A DNA stretch of 8,899 bases from Treponema sp. (GCA_016297405.1 JAEDGP010000078.1:1-8899); one strand, 5' to 3'; positions 1-7,079 are shown, counted from the stretch's first letter. Translations and numbers: made by a program. The notes: generated by a model from the sequence alone, not told the origin.

Positions 1-3000
1 AATATTCCATCATCTGAGAATTTGGAACCGCTTTCCGATTTAGCGGACATTGATTCGGATCAGGTTTTGGATGGAACAGATTCTGCTGCCGTTTCGAATT
101 TAACTGATTCTCTTGATGACTTGAAATTGGATGATATTCCGGGGTCCCATGGTAATTCTGGTGATCTTCCTGAGATGGATGATGAATTTTCTTACGATGG
201 TCCAGCCATTGATATGGGAATAGAATCAGAATCAGGTGATTTGAGTTTTTCGGAACCTGAAAATGATAATGAAAAGATAAATGATAATGAAAAGATAACA
301 GAAGCAGAATTTTCAAATGCTCAGGAATCTGCTAATGGACAGTCGATGGACGCTGATGGTTTTGATTCAGTAGACCTTGATTTGCCAGAAGATATGTCTC
401 TTGATTTGCCTGATTCGGATTTTAGCGATGTGGAAGAATCTTCGGATAATCATGGAACAGAAGATTTTGGATCTGCTAATTTTGATCTGTCGGAAGATAC
501 GCCTGCAACCTCGGTTGATGATGCCACTGATGAAAATGAGAAGGATCCGTTTGCATCCATGGATTTTAATATGGATGATTTTGGTATGGATGCTCCAGCT
601 GATTCAACTGGTGATGCCGTAAGTGATTCCCTTTCTTCTGACGATGACTTTTCAAATCCTGCTTTTTCAAGCATTGACGATAATTTTTCTTCAAATTCGG
701 AACAGAATGAAATTGATTCTGATTTATCTGAATCTGCGACTGGCGATTTTCCTTCTGGTTTCAATTTTAATATGGATGATATGGCATCTGATGAGGAAAA
801 TTCTTTAGATGCAGGATTTGATGAAAACCTTACTCCTGAAATTTTTGATACTTCTGAAATGGAAGGCATTGAATTTCCTGAAACAGATTCTCAGCTGGCA
901 TCTGAAAAAACAGATTTTGAACTGGGTGATGAAGGTGATTTTAAGCTGGACAATGGTGATTTCGAAATTCCAGGTTTTTCTGATGTTCAGACGGTTGCCG
1001 AAGGAAAAAATGGAAAAATTAAGCTCCCTGAGCCAGATTTTACAGATGCCATTCCAGGGGATAAGCTTCCTCCAAATACACTTTCAGATGAACAGTTCCA
1101 GCAGTTCCTTAAGAACCTTGAAACATATCCGTTGAATGTGCGTCTTGCAGTTGAAGAGCTCGTTGTAAAAAATGAATTTACTGATGATGCTGAATTTGAA
1201 ATTATTCAGAAAGTTCTGAAGAAGGTTTCTGCTCGTCAGCTGGCTTGTGAACTTGAAAAGATGCTTGATATTGCAATTCCTGTTCCTCGTGATTTTGAAA
1301 AGCGTACTGCTGAAGAATATGAAGCATACAAGAATTCCTTCCAGTATCAGCTTAAAAACAGAATTTTGCCAGGCTCGTTGATTGGGCTTGTTGCCCTTGC
1401 AGTCTGTGCATTTATTTTCCTGTTTATCAGGAATTTTGTTTACATACCGATGGTTGCGAACAAGCTTTATGAGCAGGGATATCAGTTGCTTGAAGAAAAC
1501 GAATATGCCCTTTCAAGAGAAAAGTTTGATGAAGCTGCAAGTTATCAGCTTCAGAAAAAATGGTATAAAAAATATGCCGATGGATATAGGCATCATAAAC
1601 AGTATATTCGTGCAGAAGAAATGTACGAAATGACCCTGGCTGACTTCAATTTTGACAAAGATGCTGGGTTGACTTATGCTGACATGGAGTTGAATGATCT
1701 TGCCAATTACGAAAAGACTGAAAAGATCCTTAAACGATTTGTACTGGATCATCATCCGGATGATCAGGATGCCATTCTGGCATTGGGTGATACTTATTTG
1801 GAATGGGGTACAGAAAAGGAGCCTGAGCAGATTAAAAATGCTTATGAGCGCTACAGTTATGCCATCCATCGTTTTGGTGAGAACAACAGAAATCTTGCAG
1901 GAATGATGAAGTATTTTGTTCGCACAGACAATTTGCGTGAAGTTCTTAAGATTAAGCCTCGTTTTATGAATGATCCATCCTCACTTAGTAGTGTCGAATG
2001 GAGTGAAATGGGTGGTTTCCTGCTTGATAAGCTTTATGGCCCGTTGCCTCCATCGGATGAATTTATGCGTGGTCGCATAGAAGATATGAAGACTGTGCTT
2101 AAGAATGCTATAGATCGGGACAGTTCAAATCCTGTTGCCCAATACAATATGGGCCGCTATTACGTGAACAGAAGCAGTCCAATCGAAGCGAAAAAAGCAC
2201 TTGATGCAGCGTTGAAAGCTTTTGGCAATACAAACATAATAAAGAAAAAAGATTTGTATAAATACGTGGATAGCTATAGGCTTGCTGGTGAGGTTTCTGC
2301 TTCTTCCAAGGAATTTATTACGGCCAGGGAAAATTATACTGATGGAATCACTTTGTTCCGAAATTTCGCTGAAAACAGCGGTCTGGAACCTGATGCTAAT
2401 GTGGGAAAGCTTTATGCAGATATGGCTGACATCGACTATTATATTTCTGGTGACATGGATTCTGCACTGAACAATTATGAAACTTCAATAGAATATGGAA
2501 ATGATGTTGCTCAGACCAGATATAAGGTTGGTTATATTCAGTACGGAAAGCAGAACTTTGATAAGGCAGTTCATTCTTTCATGAAGGCAAGTAATGATTA
2601 TCCGGATGATATGAATCTGTTGATGGCAATGGGAAATACACTTTCCATGAAAGGGGATAATTATACGGCATTGGGATATTATGAAAAGCTTTTGAATAAG
2701 CTTTCTGGTAATAAAGGTAAGCATGGATTCTTGCAGCCTCAGCTTCGTTCTGATGATGCACAAATCGTTGACTCCATTATGAAAGTTTCCAATAATCTTG
2801 GTGTCACTGATTACAGGCTTGCAAGACGTACTGGCAGCAGCCGCTATAATGCAGATGCTATGATCAATTTGCAGAACTCCATGCGTGCATGGGATGCCCT
2901 TACCAGAAATCAGGAAACGATGGTTCGCTTGGGTGGTGGAAATCTTGCCCAGCAGAACTTTAAATATGTTAGTCACCCGACCCCGGATTATGAACCTGCA

Positions 3001-3054
3001 ATATTTACTGATATTCCAAAATCTCTGGCAATCGAGAAGGGGCTTTCACAATGA
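1..3054 (+). CDS. flcA: Membrane-anchored TPR protein, FlcA-like periplasmic flagellar collar protein (5' end outside window)
   Basis: The frame is open from base 1, so the N terminus is cut off; an in-frame TTG at 22 is not a convincing start. Numbering residues from that TTG, about 1-345 are a low-complexity, very acidic Asp/Ser/Glu-rich region, probably disordered. Residues 349-446 form a charged, likely helical segment, 449-474 are one hydrophobic membrane helix, and from about 484 a long array of TPR-like helical pairs runs to about 890, clearest around 710-890 (for example NFDKAVHSFMKASNDYPDD). The order acidic region, single membrane helix, TPR solenoid matches FlcA (BB0326 in Borrelia), a protein of the spirochaete-specific collar around the periplasmic flagellar motor that is needed for collar and stator assembly. 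The family call is by recalled architecture, not alignment, so another large spirochaetal TPR protein remains possible. The stop codon overlaps the start of the next gene. Confidence 0.62.
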   Translation, partial: NIPSSENLEPLSDLADIDSDQVLDGTDSAAVSNLTDSLDDLKLDDIPGSHGNSGDLPEMDDEFSYDGPAIDMGIESESGDLSFSEPENDNEKINDNEKITEAEFSNAQESANGQSMDADGFDSVDLDLPEDMSLDLPDSDFSDVEESSDNHGTEDFGSANFDLSEDTPATSVDDATDENEKDPFASMDFNMDDFGMDAPADSTGDAVSDSLSSDDDFSNPAFSSIDDNFSSNSEQNEIDSDLSESATGDFPSGFNFNMDDMASDEENSLDAGFDENLTPEIFDTSEMEGIEFPETDSQLASEKTDFELGDEGDFKLDNGDFEIPGFSDVQTVAEGKNGKIKLPEPDFTDAIPGDKLPPNTLSDEQFQQFLKNLETYPLNVRLAVEELVVKNEFTDDAEFEIIQKVLKKVSARQLACELEKMLDIAIPVPRDFEKRTAEEYEAYKNSFQYQLKNRILPGSLIGLVALAVCAFIFLFIRNFVYIPMVANKLYEQGYQLLEENEYALSREKFDEAASYQLQKKWYKKYADGYRHHKQYIRAEEMYEMTLADFNFDKDAGLTYADMELNDLANYEKTEKILKRFVLDHHPDDQDAILALGDTYLEWGTEKEPEQIKNAYERYSYAIHRFGENNRNLAGMMKYFVRTDNLREVLKIKPRFMNDPSSLSSVEWSEMGGFLLDKLYGPLPPSDEFMRGRIEDMKTVLKNAIDRDSSNPVAQYNMGRYYVNRSSPIEAKKALDAALKAFGNTNIIKKKDLYKYVDSYRLAGEVSASSKEFITARENYTDGITLFRNFAENSGLEPDANVGKLYADMADIDYYISGDMDSALNNYETSIEYGNDVAQTRYKVGYIQYGKQNFDKAVHSFMKASNDYPDDMNLLMAMGNTLSMKGDNYTALGYYEKLLNKLSGNKGKHGFLQPQLRSDDAQIVDSIMKVSNNLGVTDYRLARRTGSSRYNADAMINLQNSMRAWDALTRNQETMVRLGGGNLAQQNFKYVSHPTPDYEPAIFTDIPKSLAIEKGLSQ
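261..298 (+). repeat. In-frame 18-bp tandem duplication in the acidic region of the FlcA-like gene
   Basis: An 18-base unit (aatgataatgaaaagata) occurs twice head to tail at 262-279 and 280-297 without mismatch, and one flanking base on each side keeps the period. Because 18 is a multiple of three, it encodes the peptide NDNEKI twice. This looks like recent replication slippage in a disordered, length-tolerant part of the protein. Copy number may vary among strains, but the frame would be kept. Confidence 0.9.
3037..3042 (+). promoter_or_regulatory. Shine-Dalgarno site for the kinase gene, inside the upstream gene
   Basis: AAGGGG lies in the last codons of the FlcA-like gene, 8 bases before the ATG at 3051 and 11 before a second ATG at 3054. 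The spacing favours 3051 as the start. With the ATGA overlap this indicates translational coupling. Confidence 0.6.
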
Positions 3055-3683
3055 TGAGTAAAGATGCAGAATCAGGAATCCTTCTTCTGCAATACAGAAA
3101 CAACTTAAAAAAGGAAATGTTTCGTAAATCCATACATTTGTGCAGTGCGTTTGTTCCTACGTTTCTGGATTTATCCTTTTTTACCACACTTGCTCTTCTT
3201 TTATGTGCCTTGTTTGCCTATAGTTTTTCTGAAATTCTCAGACTAAAAGGCGTGAATATTCCTTTGGTTGCGAAAATTACAGAAGTTGCATCTCGTAAAC
3301 GGGATGAAAATAAATTTGTTCTTGGACCGGTGACTTTGGTGGTGGGAATAATTTTTGCTGCATTATTCCTTGATTCCACCGGTTATCATGCAGGTATTTA
3401 TGCACTGGCATTTGGGGATGGCCTTGCCAGTTTGTTTGGAAAACTGTTTGGTCGTGTTCATGTGGCATTTACAAAAGGAAAGACTGCTGCTGGAAGCCTT
3501 GCTTGTTTTGTAGCAGTATTTGTGACTTCATTTTTTGTCTGCCAGAATGCGACTTATGCCTTTGTTCTGGCATTTAGCGCCATGATTATCGAAATAATTC
3601 CCATGACTGATCTGGATAATATTTTTATACCTGTTGTGATAGGCGCTCTTGCAATGGTTCTGGTTAATTACGCGCCCTTTTGA
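3051..3683 (+). CDS. Polytopic CTP-dependent polyprenol/diacylglycerol kinase family protein (SEC59/VTE5/DGK1-like)
   Basis: This 210-residue integral membrane protein carries the conserved features of the dolichol/phytol/diacylglycerol kinase family, whose members transfer phosphate from CTP to a lipid alcohol. Visible motifs are AFGDGLASLFGKLFGR (about 120-135), KGKTAAGS (142-149) and a C-terminal ETxP-like segment, EIIPMTDLDNIFIP (181-194), where the Asp-Asn pair is typical. Hydrophobic segments lie at about 44-62, 88-107, 115-133, 150-165, 168-183 and 192-207. An N-terminal KEMFRKSIHL stretch resembles the start of the family's conserved core. Such proteins are often labelled phosphatidate cytidylyltransferase because of related motifs. 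The lipid substrate cannot be told from sequence; recycling of undecaprenol, diacylglycerol or another membrane alcohol is possible. The start overlaps the preceding gene by four bases, so the two are co-transcribed. Confidence 0.8.
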   Translation: MMSKDAESGILLLQYRNNLKKEMFRKSIHLCSAFVPTFLDLSFFTTLALLLCALFAYSFSEILRLKGVNIPLVAKITEVASRKRDENKFVLGPVTLVVGIIFAALFLDSTGYHAGIYALAFGDGLASLFGKLFGRVHVAFTKGKTAAGSLACFVAVFVTSFFVCQNATYAFVLAFSAMIIEIIPMTDLDNIFIPVVIGALAMVLVNYAPF

Positions 3684-3687
3684 TGCT

Positions 3688-4506
3688 TTACAAGTTCCAC
3701 ATGTAGTAATTGTGGAGATTCTTTAAATAGTAGAAAGTTCCTGTGAAGCACATTGCGGTTCCGATTCCGTAATTAAGCCAGCAGTATGAATCGCAAATTT
3801 GCAGGTATCCAAAATAAAAAACCAGCGTCATTACCGGTATCTTTATCTTTGAGTCGGCAATGAATTCCTTTAAAATCATTGCAAGGATACCTACCATAAA
3901 TATCACCAGTTGGATTATTCTAAGCAAGCTTCCAAAAGCCCAGTCTAAGTGCCCGATAGGTGTGGTGCTCATTGAATTGAGAGGCATTATTTTTGCAAAA
4001 AAGATACCTGCAAGGATTATGAGGATTAAGTTTTGTTCGGTGTATTGACGATATTCGTTGCTGGAAAAAAGGCTGGAAAACAAAATGGATCCAACTGAAA
4101 TTGCACGGCCAAAAATTACGATTTTGCTCAAAAAAATAGTGAAAGATGTGTTTGTGTGCCAAAGATCCATCAGCGGGAAAAGTAGCCTGACTCCTTCGCA
4201 GAAAACTCCGATAATAAACATGGTAAAATAGACAAGTTCATTAGACTGGGTTTTTTCAAAGGAAATCCTCATATATAGAAGAGTAAGAATTGCATAAATG
4301 AGAAGCGTGAAAATTGAAGCCAGGATTGAATTGTAATCATAATTTAGTGCAGCAAAAGATCTGTTTTCAAGAAAGTGGTGGTTTTCTGGGTAGCAAAAGT
4401 TTGCTCCGGCCATCTGGATTGCAGTGGAAATGGCAAAACATAGGAATATTGCAAAAAAAAGAATTATCAAAAGAAATTGAATTGTGTTTCTGATTTTCAG
4501 TGTCAT
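3688..4506 (-). CDS. Multi-spanning membrane protein of unknown function
   Basis: I do not recognise this family. From the ATG at 4506 the product is 272 residues with about seven or eight hydrophobic segments: one near the N terminus (residues about 9-32), an exposed loop with CYPENHHF and LNYDYNS, then helices near 40-62, 75-98, 108-132, 140-160, 175-197 and one or two from about 205 to 250. The last segment is rich in aromatics and cysteines (ICDSYCWLNYG), and the protein ends NYYMWNL. No catalytic or binding motif stands out. The layout recalls 7TM sensor modules but without any attached signalling domain, so that is only a suggestion. An in-frame TTG two codons upstream (4512) is an alternative start. 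Neither start has a clear Shine-Dalgarno. The gene converges on the kinase gene with four bases between stop codons. Confidence 0.72.
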   Translation of the reverse strand: MTLKIRNTIQFLLIILFFAIFLCFAISTAIQMAGANFCYPENHHFLENRSFAALNYDYNSILASIFTLLIYAILTLLYMRISFEKTQSNELVYFTMFIIGVFCEGVRLLFPLMDLWHTNTSFTIFLSKIVIFGRAISVGSILFSSLFSSNEYRQYTEQNLILIILAGIFFAKIMPLNSMSTTPIGHLDWAFGSLLRIIQLVIFMVGILAMILKEFIADSKIKIPVMTLVFYFGYLQICDSYCWLNYGIGTAMCFTGTFYYLKNLHNYYMWNL

Positions 4507-4523
4507 GGACAAATGTTAACTTC

Positions 4524-4551
4524 ATTGTAAATATTTGTAAAGACTTTCCAA
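4524..4551 (-). promoter_or_regulatory. Candidate sigma-70 promoter for the minus-strand membrane protein
   Basis: On the minus strand, TTGGAA (4551-4546) is followed after 16 bases by TACAAT (4529-4524), matching 4/6 and 5/6 consensus positions. Transcription would begin around 4516-4518, leaving a leader of only about ten bases before the ATG at 4506, which fits the lack of a Shine-Dalgarno. AT-rich sequence gives such matches by chance, so confidence is modest. Confidence 0.35.
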
Positions 4552-4575
4552 AATAATCCGAAAAACAAATTGAGG

Positions 4576-4586
4576 CATAATATAAC
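4576..4586 (+). promoter_or_regulatory. Candidate -10 region for the DUF2259 gene
   Basis: Two overlapping -10-like hexamers, CATAAT (4576-4581) and TATAAC (4581-4586), each match five of six consensus bases and sit about 30 bases before the ATG at 4614. I find no good -35 hexamer at 16-18 bases. Transcription must start in this divergent intergenic region or read in from nothing, since the left neighbour runs the other way. Confidence 0.4.
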
Positions 4587-4601
4587 GTCGATTTGTAGTT
4601 T

Positions 4602-4607
4602 AGGGGG
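4602..4607 (+). promoter_or_regulatory. Shine-Dalgarno site of the DUF2259 gene
   Basis: AGGGGG ends six bases before the ATG at 4614. The good match and spacing fix this start, which also places a signal peptide exactly at the N terminus. Confidence 0.75.
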
Positions 4608-4613
4608 AATCCT

Positions 4614-5540
4614 ATGAAAAAAATATTGGCCGGCACAATTGTGTTGCTTTCATCTTTATTCTGCTGTTTTGCAGGAGATTCTGCTGTTTTTGTGGACAAC
4701 GGATTTTCAAAAGACGGATCTTTTTACATTTTTGGACAATACGGCAGAACTGACAAAAATTACCGCGGTTGGGCGGAAATCTATACAGTGGATGTGGCAA
4801 AAAACGATTATGTGGATTCTGGAGTTTTTCGTGATGCCTACAAAGACAGCGAAAAGAACGGCAAGGAAATCTATGAACAGCTTTATGCACGAAACAATGA
4901 TAAATTGAAAAAATACGAATGTTCAACGCCAAAGCCTGATCAGGTTCTTTATATCAGGGAAGACGATAAGAAGAATTCTACTGATGAAATTGTTTTTAAG
5001 GATTTTGTGGGGTCTTTGGGTGACGGTCACGCAACATATCATGTTGATCTGGTGCAGGAAGTGACTGGTAGCGGTCTTAATGTACGTTCTTCCTTCTTCA
5101 TTATGGTTGAAAAACAAGATTTGAAAGGAAATGTACTTGCCCGGCAAAAGTTCGGTAATCCTTCGATTACTCGCAAAGGGGTAAGTGGATATAGAATCGA
5201 GCGCATTGTTTGTGATAATGCAGGAAAGAGCCTTGTTTTCGTTGTAGAAAAAACTATGGTCGATAAAACAGGAATCAATATCAGATACATGATTGAAACT
5301 GGGAATCTGAACCTTCAGTTCCATTCAAATATGGCACCAAAAGACGAATCTGAAGACAGTGCTGAAAAACTTCCGGAAAGCAAAGTTTTGTCAGTTCCTG
5401 ATGGAAATGGAGCTGACTTAGAAAGCAGTTCGGATACACTTCATTTTGAAATAGCAAATGATTCAAATTCAGAATTATCTGATGATGAGCCGATTATATT
5501 GGAAAATGTTTCGACAGGATATTCTGGTCAGGCAAAATAA
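4614..5540 (+). CDS. Secreted DUF2259-family protein
   Basis: The 308-residue product starts with a typical signal peptide: MKK, a hydrophobic core (about 4-18) and a likely cleavage near CFAGDS (19-23). The two cysteines at 17-18 do not form a good lipobox because Phe precedes the first, so a soluble periplasmic protein is more likely than a lipoprotein. The following segment, FSKDGSFYIFGQYG (31-44) and WAEIYTVDVAKNDYV (53-67), has the pattern of DUF2259 proteins, in which an FSxDGxYxxFxxYG stretch precedes AEIYxxDVxxNxWV. The fold resembles one blade of a beta-propeller, but its function is unknown. The last 70 residues or so are acidic and rich in Ser, Asp and Glu (for example NSELSDDEPI), probably a disordered tail. 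The gene stands alone with its own ribosome site and a strong terminator. Confidence 0.75.
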   Translation: MKKILAGTIVLLSSLFCCFAGDSAVFVDNGFSKDGSFYIFGQYGRTDKNYRGWAEIYTVDVAKNDYVDSGVFRDAYKDSEKNGKEIYEQLYARNNDKLKKYECSTPKPDQVLYIREDDKKNSTDEIVFKDFVGSLGDGHATYHVDLVQEVTGSGLNVRSSFFIMVEKQDLKGNVLARQKFGNPSITRKGVSGYRIERIVCDNAGKSLVFVVEKTMVDKTGINIRYMIETGNLNLQFHSNMAPKDESEDSAEKLPESKVLSVPDGNGADLESSSDTLHFEIANDSNSELSDDEPIILENVSTGYSGQAK

Positions 5541-5558
5541 ATCTTTTTTTTGAAGACG

Positions 5559-5608
5559 ACGGATTCAGGTTTTCGCTTTTGCGAAAAGACTTGAATCCGT
5601 TTTTTTTT
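5559..5608 (+). terminator. Rho-independent terminator after the DUF2259 gene
   Basis: The arms ACGGATTCA (5559-5567) and TGAATCCGT (5592-5600) pair perfectly. A second inner stem, TTTTCGC/GCGAAAA, closes on a TTTT loop, with a small asymmetric internal bulge between the two stems. Nine T residues (5600-5608) follow directly. It lies 18 bases after the stop codon and should end the DUF2259 transcript before the next gene. Confidence 0.92.
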
Positions 5609-5651
5609 GCATTTATTGCCGAAATTGAATAAAAATCGCGATATAGAGGGT

Positions 5652-6695
5652 ATGAAAAAGAAAAAAATCATATTTACCCTAATGAAAGCATTTGCAATTG
5701 TAGCAGTAGTGCTTTATTTTGCATGTCCGGTTTCCTGCAGTGTTTCTACTGAGGGAATAAATCTTTGCGCAATTGATTATACGACTCCAAAGCTTATGGA
5801 TTATGAGGTTACTGGAGCGGAAAATATTTCGATGCGTTTCTCAGGTTCGGTGGATTTTGAAGAAGTTCGTCTTTATCCTGATGGAATCGAAGCGACGGTG
5901 CAAAATACTGTGGATTCCCAGACCGGCCAGCAACTTTCCATGTTTACGCTGGCATCAAAAATGATGATAGGAAAATCTTATGCTTTTTGTGGCACTGCAG
6001 TTGACAGAAATGGCAATTCCTTGAGTTTTTCTATTCCTGTTACTGGATTCAATTCGAGTATTCCTCAAGTAGAGATTACAGAAGTTCATCCAATGTATAC
6101 TTCAGGTACTTCGAAAGGAGAAAAATACTACAAATGTGAATATGTGGAACTTTGCATAAAGCAGGATGGAAATATGGCCGGTCTATTGCTTTATGGTGCA
6201 AAAGATGGAGTCGATAAAGGTTTTGTGTTTCCAGCTCTGGAAGTAAAGGCTGGCGAAATTATTGTGGTGCATTTTAGGATGAAAGGGGATGGATGCATTA
6301 ATGAAACTGGTAGTGATATTGCTTTGGCATCAACCAGGTATTCTTCCGATTCGGCACGGGACTTGTGGGTTGGCACAGATGCTGCAAGGCTTGGGGATGA
6401 AGAAGATTGTATTATGCTGAAGAACGGCAGCAACGGAAAAGTCTTGGATTGTGTGGCTTATTCAAAACTATCAAATGAGCAGTGGTCTAATCAGAATGTT
6501 TTGGAAGGAGTGAACCAGGCGGTTTTGGATGGGGCATGGCCATCCGTTCTTCTGGAAGATGCGGTTCGCTTTGACAGCATTACGGCTACTAAAGTTTTAT
6601 CTAAGATCAAGACTTCAGTGGCAAAAGAAAATTCTTGCGCAAACTGGCAGCTTTCTGCTACCAGTGGAGAAAATCCGGGAGTTCTATTCTTCTGA
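5652..6695 (+). CDS. Exported, probably lipidated protein with Ig-like and lamin-tail-like domains
   Basis: From the ATG at 5652 the product is 347 residues. It begins MKKKK, then a hydrophobic stretch to about 24 and cysteines at 25 and 29; LYFAC or PVSC could serve as a loose spirochaetal lipobox. Residues about 40-135 look like a bacterial Ig-like beta-sandwich (ISMRFSGSVDFEEVRLYPDG, then YAFCGTAVDRNGNSL). Residues about 138-272 have the pattern of a lamin-tail domain: VEITEVHP, EYVELCI, a GLLLYGAKDG strand, then DCIMLKNGSNG and LDCVAYSK. The end, NWQLSATSGENPG, resembles what often follows such domains. A surface or periplasmic binding role is likely but unproven. Frame-open codons run up to a TTG at 5607, but that lies in the upstream terminator. 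GAGGG (5646-5650) is only one base from the ATG, unusually close; an ATG at 5682 still leaves a signal peptide. Confidence 0.68.
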   Translation: MKKKKIIFTLMKAFAIVAVVLYFACPVSCSVSTEGINLCAIDYTTPKLMDYEVTGAENISMRFSGSVDFEEVRLYPDGIEATVQNTVDSQTGQQLSMFTLASKMMIGKSYAFCGTAVDRNGNSLSFSIPVTGFNSSIPQVEITEVHPMYTSGTSKGEKYYKCEYVELCIKQDGNMAGLLLYGAKDGVDKGFVFPALEVKAGEIIVVHFRMKGDGCINETGSDIALASTRYSSDSARDLWVGTDAARLGDEEDCIMLKNGSNGKVLDCVAYSKLSNEQWSNQNVLEGVNQAVLDGAWPSVLLEDAVRFDSITATKVLSKIKTSVAKENSCANWQLSATSGENPGVLFF

Positions 6696-7061
6696 AATCC
6701 ATGCCTTAAGAACGCTGGCAATGGCATCTGTGTCGCTTTTAAGGATGTCCTGAATTGTTTTGCTTTTTGGATTTAGCATTGCCTTGTATTCTTCTGTTGT
6801 GGTTGTTACAGGAGTGGTAAGGTTTCTGGAAACTCCAATCTTGTTTACTTCTGTAAGGACGTTTGCTTCTTCCCTGATGATTGGCTTACCAAGATACTTC
6901 ATGGTTTTCCGAAGTTTCGCCAATTCTTTTTCGGAAAGAAGCTTTATGATTTCCTGTGAACCATATATTCCAAGTTCTCCCATTAAAATGGCAGCTTTCT
7001 GTGGTCCTGTAAGATGACGAATGTTTTCGCTGGATACTGTTGTAAATCCGTTGTTAATCAT
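6684..7061 (-). CDS. Small stand-alone protein resembling the FliG N-terminal domain
   Basis: The 125-residue product contains LTGPQKAAILMGELG (17-31) and EIIKLLSEKELAKLRKTMKYLGK (37-59). This matches the first helices of FliG, where G-x-QKAAILL, a K-x-LSEEE turn and a short L-G end are typical. In full-length FliG (about 340 residues) this domain anchors the motor switch to the FliF ring. Here the middle and C-terminal domains that bind FliM and the stator are absent. The last helix (TIQDILKSDTDAIASVLKAW) faintly recalls the start of the FliG middle domain, so the protein may be a trimmed FliG. An upstream in-frame TTG at 7109 lies inside the -35 box, whereas the ATG at 7061 has AGAGGGG four bases before it, so 7061 is the start. 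The 3' end overlaps the neighbouring gene by 12 bases. Confidence 0.72.
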   Translation of the reverse strand: MINNGFTTVSSENIRHLTGPQKAAILMGELGIYGSQEIIKLLSEKELAKLRKTMKYLGKPIIREEANVLTEVNKIGVSRNLTTPVTTTTEEYKAMLNPKSKTIQDILKSDTDAIASVLKAWISEE

Positions 7062-7065
7062 GATT

Positions 7066-7072
7066 CCCCTCT
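7066..7072 (-). promoter_or_regulatory. Shine-Dalgarno site deciding the start of the FliG-N-like gene
   Basis: Read on the minus strand, AGAGGGG lies four bases before the ATG at 7061. No comparable site precedes the longer reading from TTG at 7109, so the 125-residue form is the product. Confidence 0.8.
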
Positions 7073-7079
7073 TTAAACA

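Noticed and set aside
450..869. Minus-strand open frame of 139 codons inside the FlcA-like gene
   Set aside because: It is the antisense of GAT/TCT-rich acidic coding sequence, which lacks stops on the opposite strand. It has no ribosome site and a low-complexity serine-rich product.
2485..2976. Minus-strand open frame of 163 codons within the TPR region
   Set aside because: The plus-strand frame carries clear TPR repeats here; the minus product shows no domain and no start signal.
3696..3716. TCCACA/TGTGGA stem just after the kinase stop codon
   Set aside because: A six-pair stem with a nine-base loop and no T-run; it lies within coding sequence of the convergent gene and is too weak to call a terminator.
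5607..5651. N-terminal extension of the lamin-tail-like protein to TTG at 5607
   Set aside because: It would start in the T-run of the upstream terminator and add polar residues ahead of an otherwise standard signal peptide.
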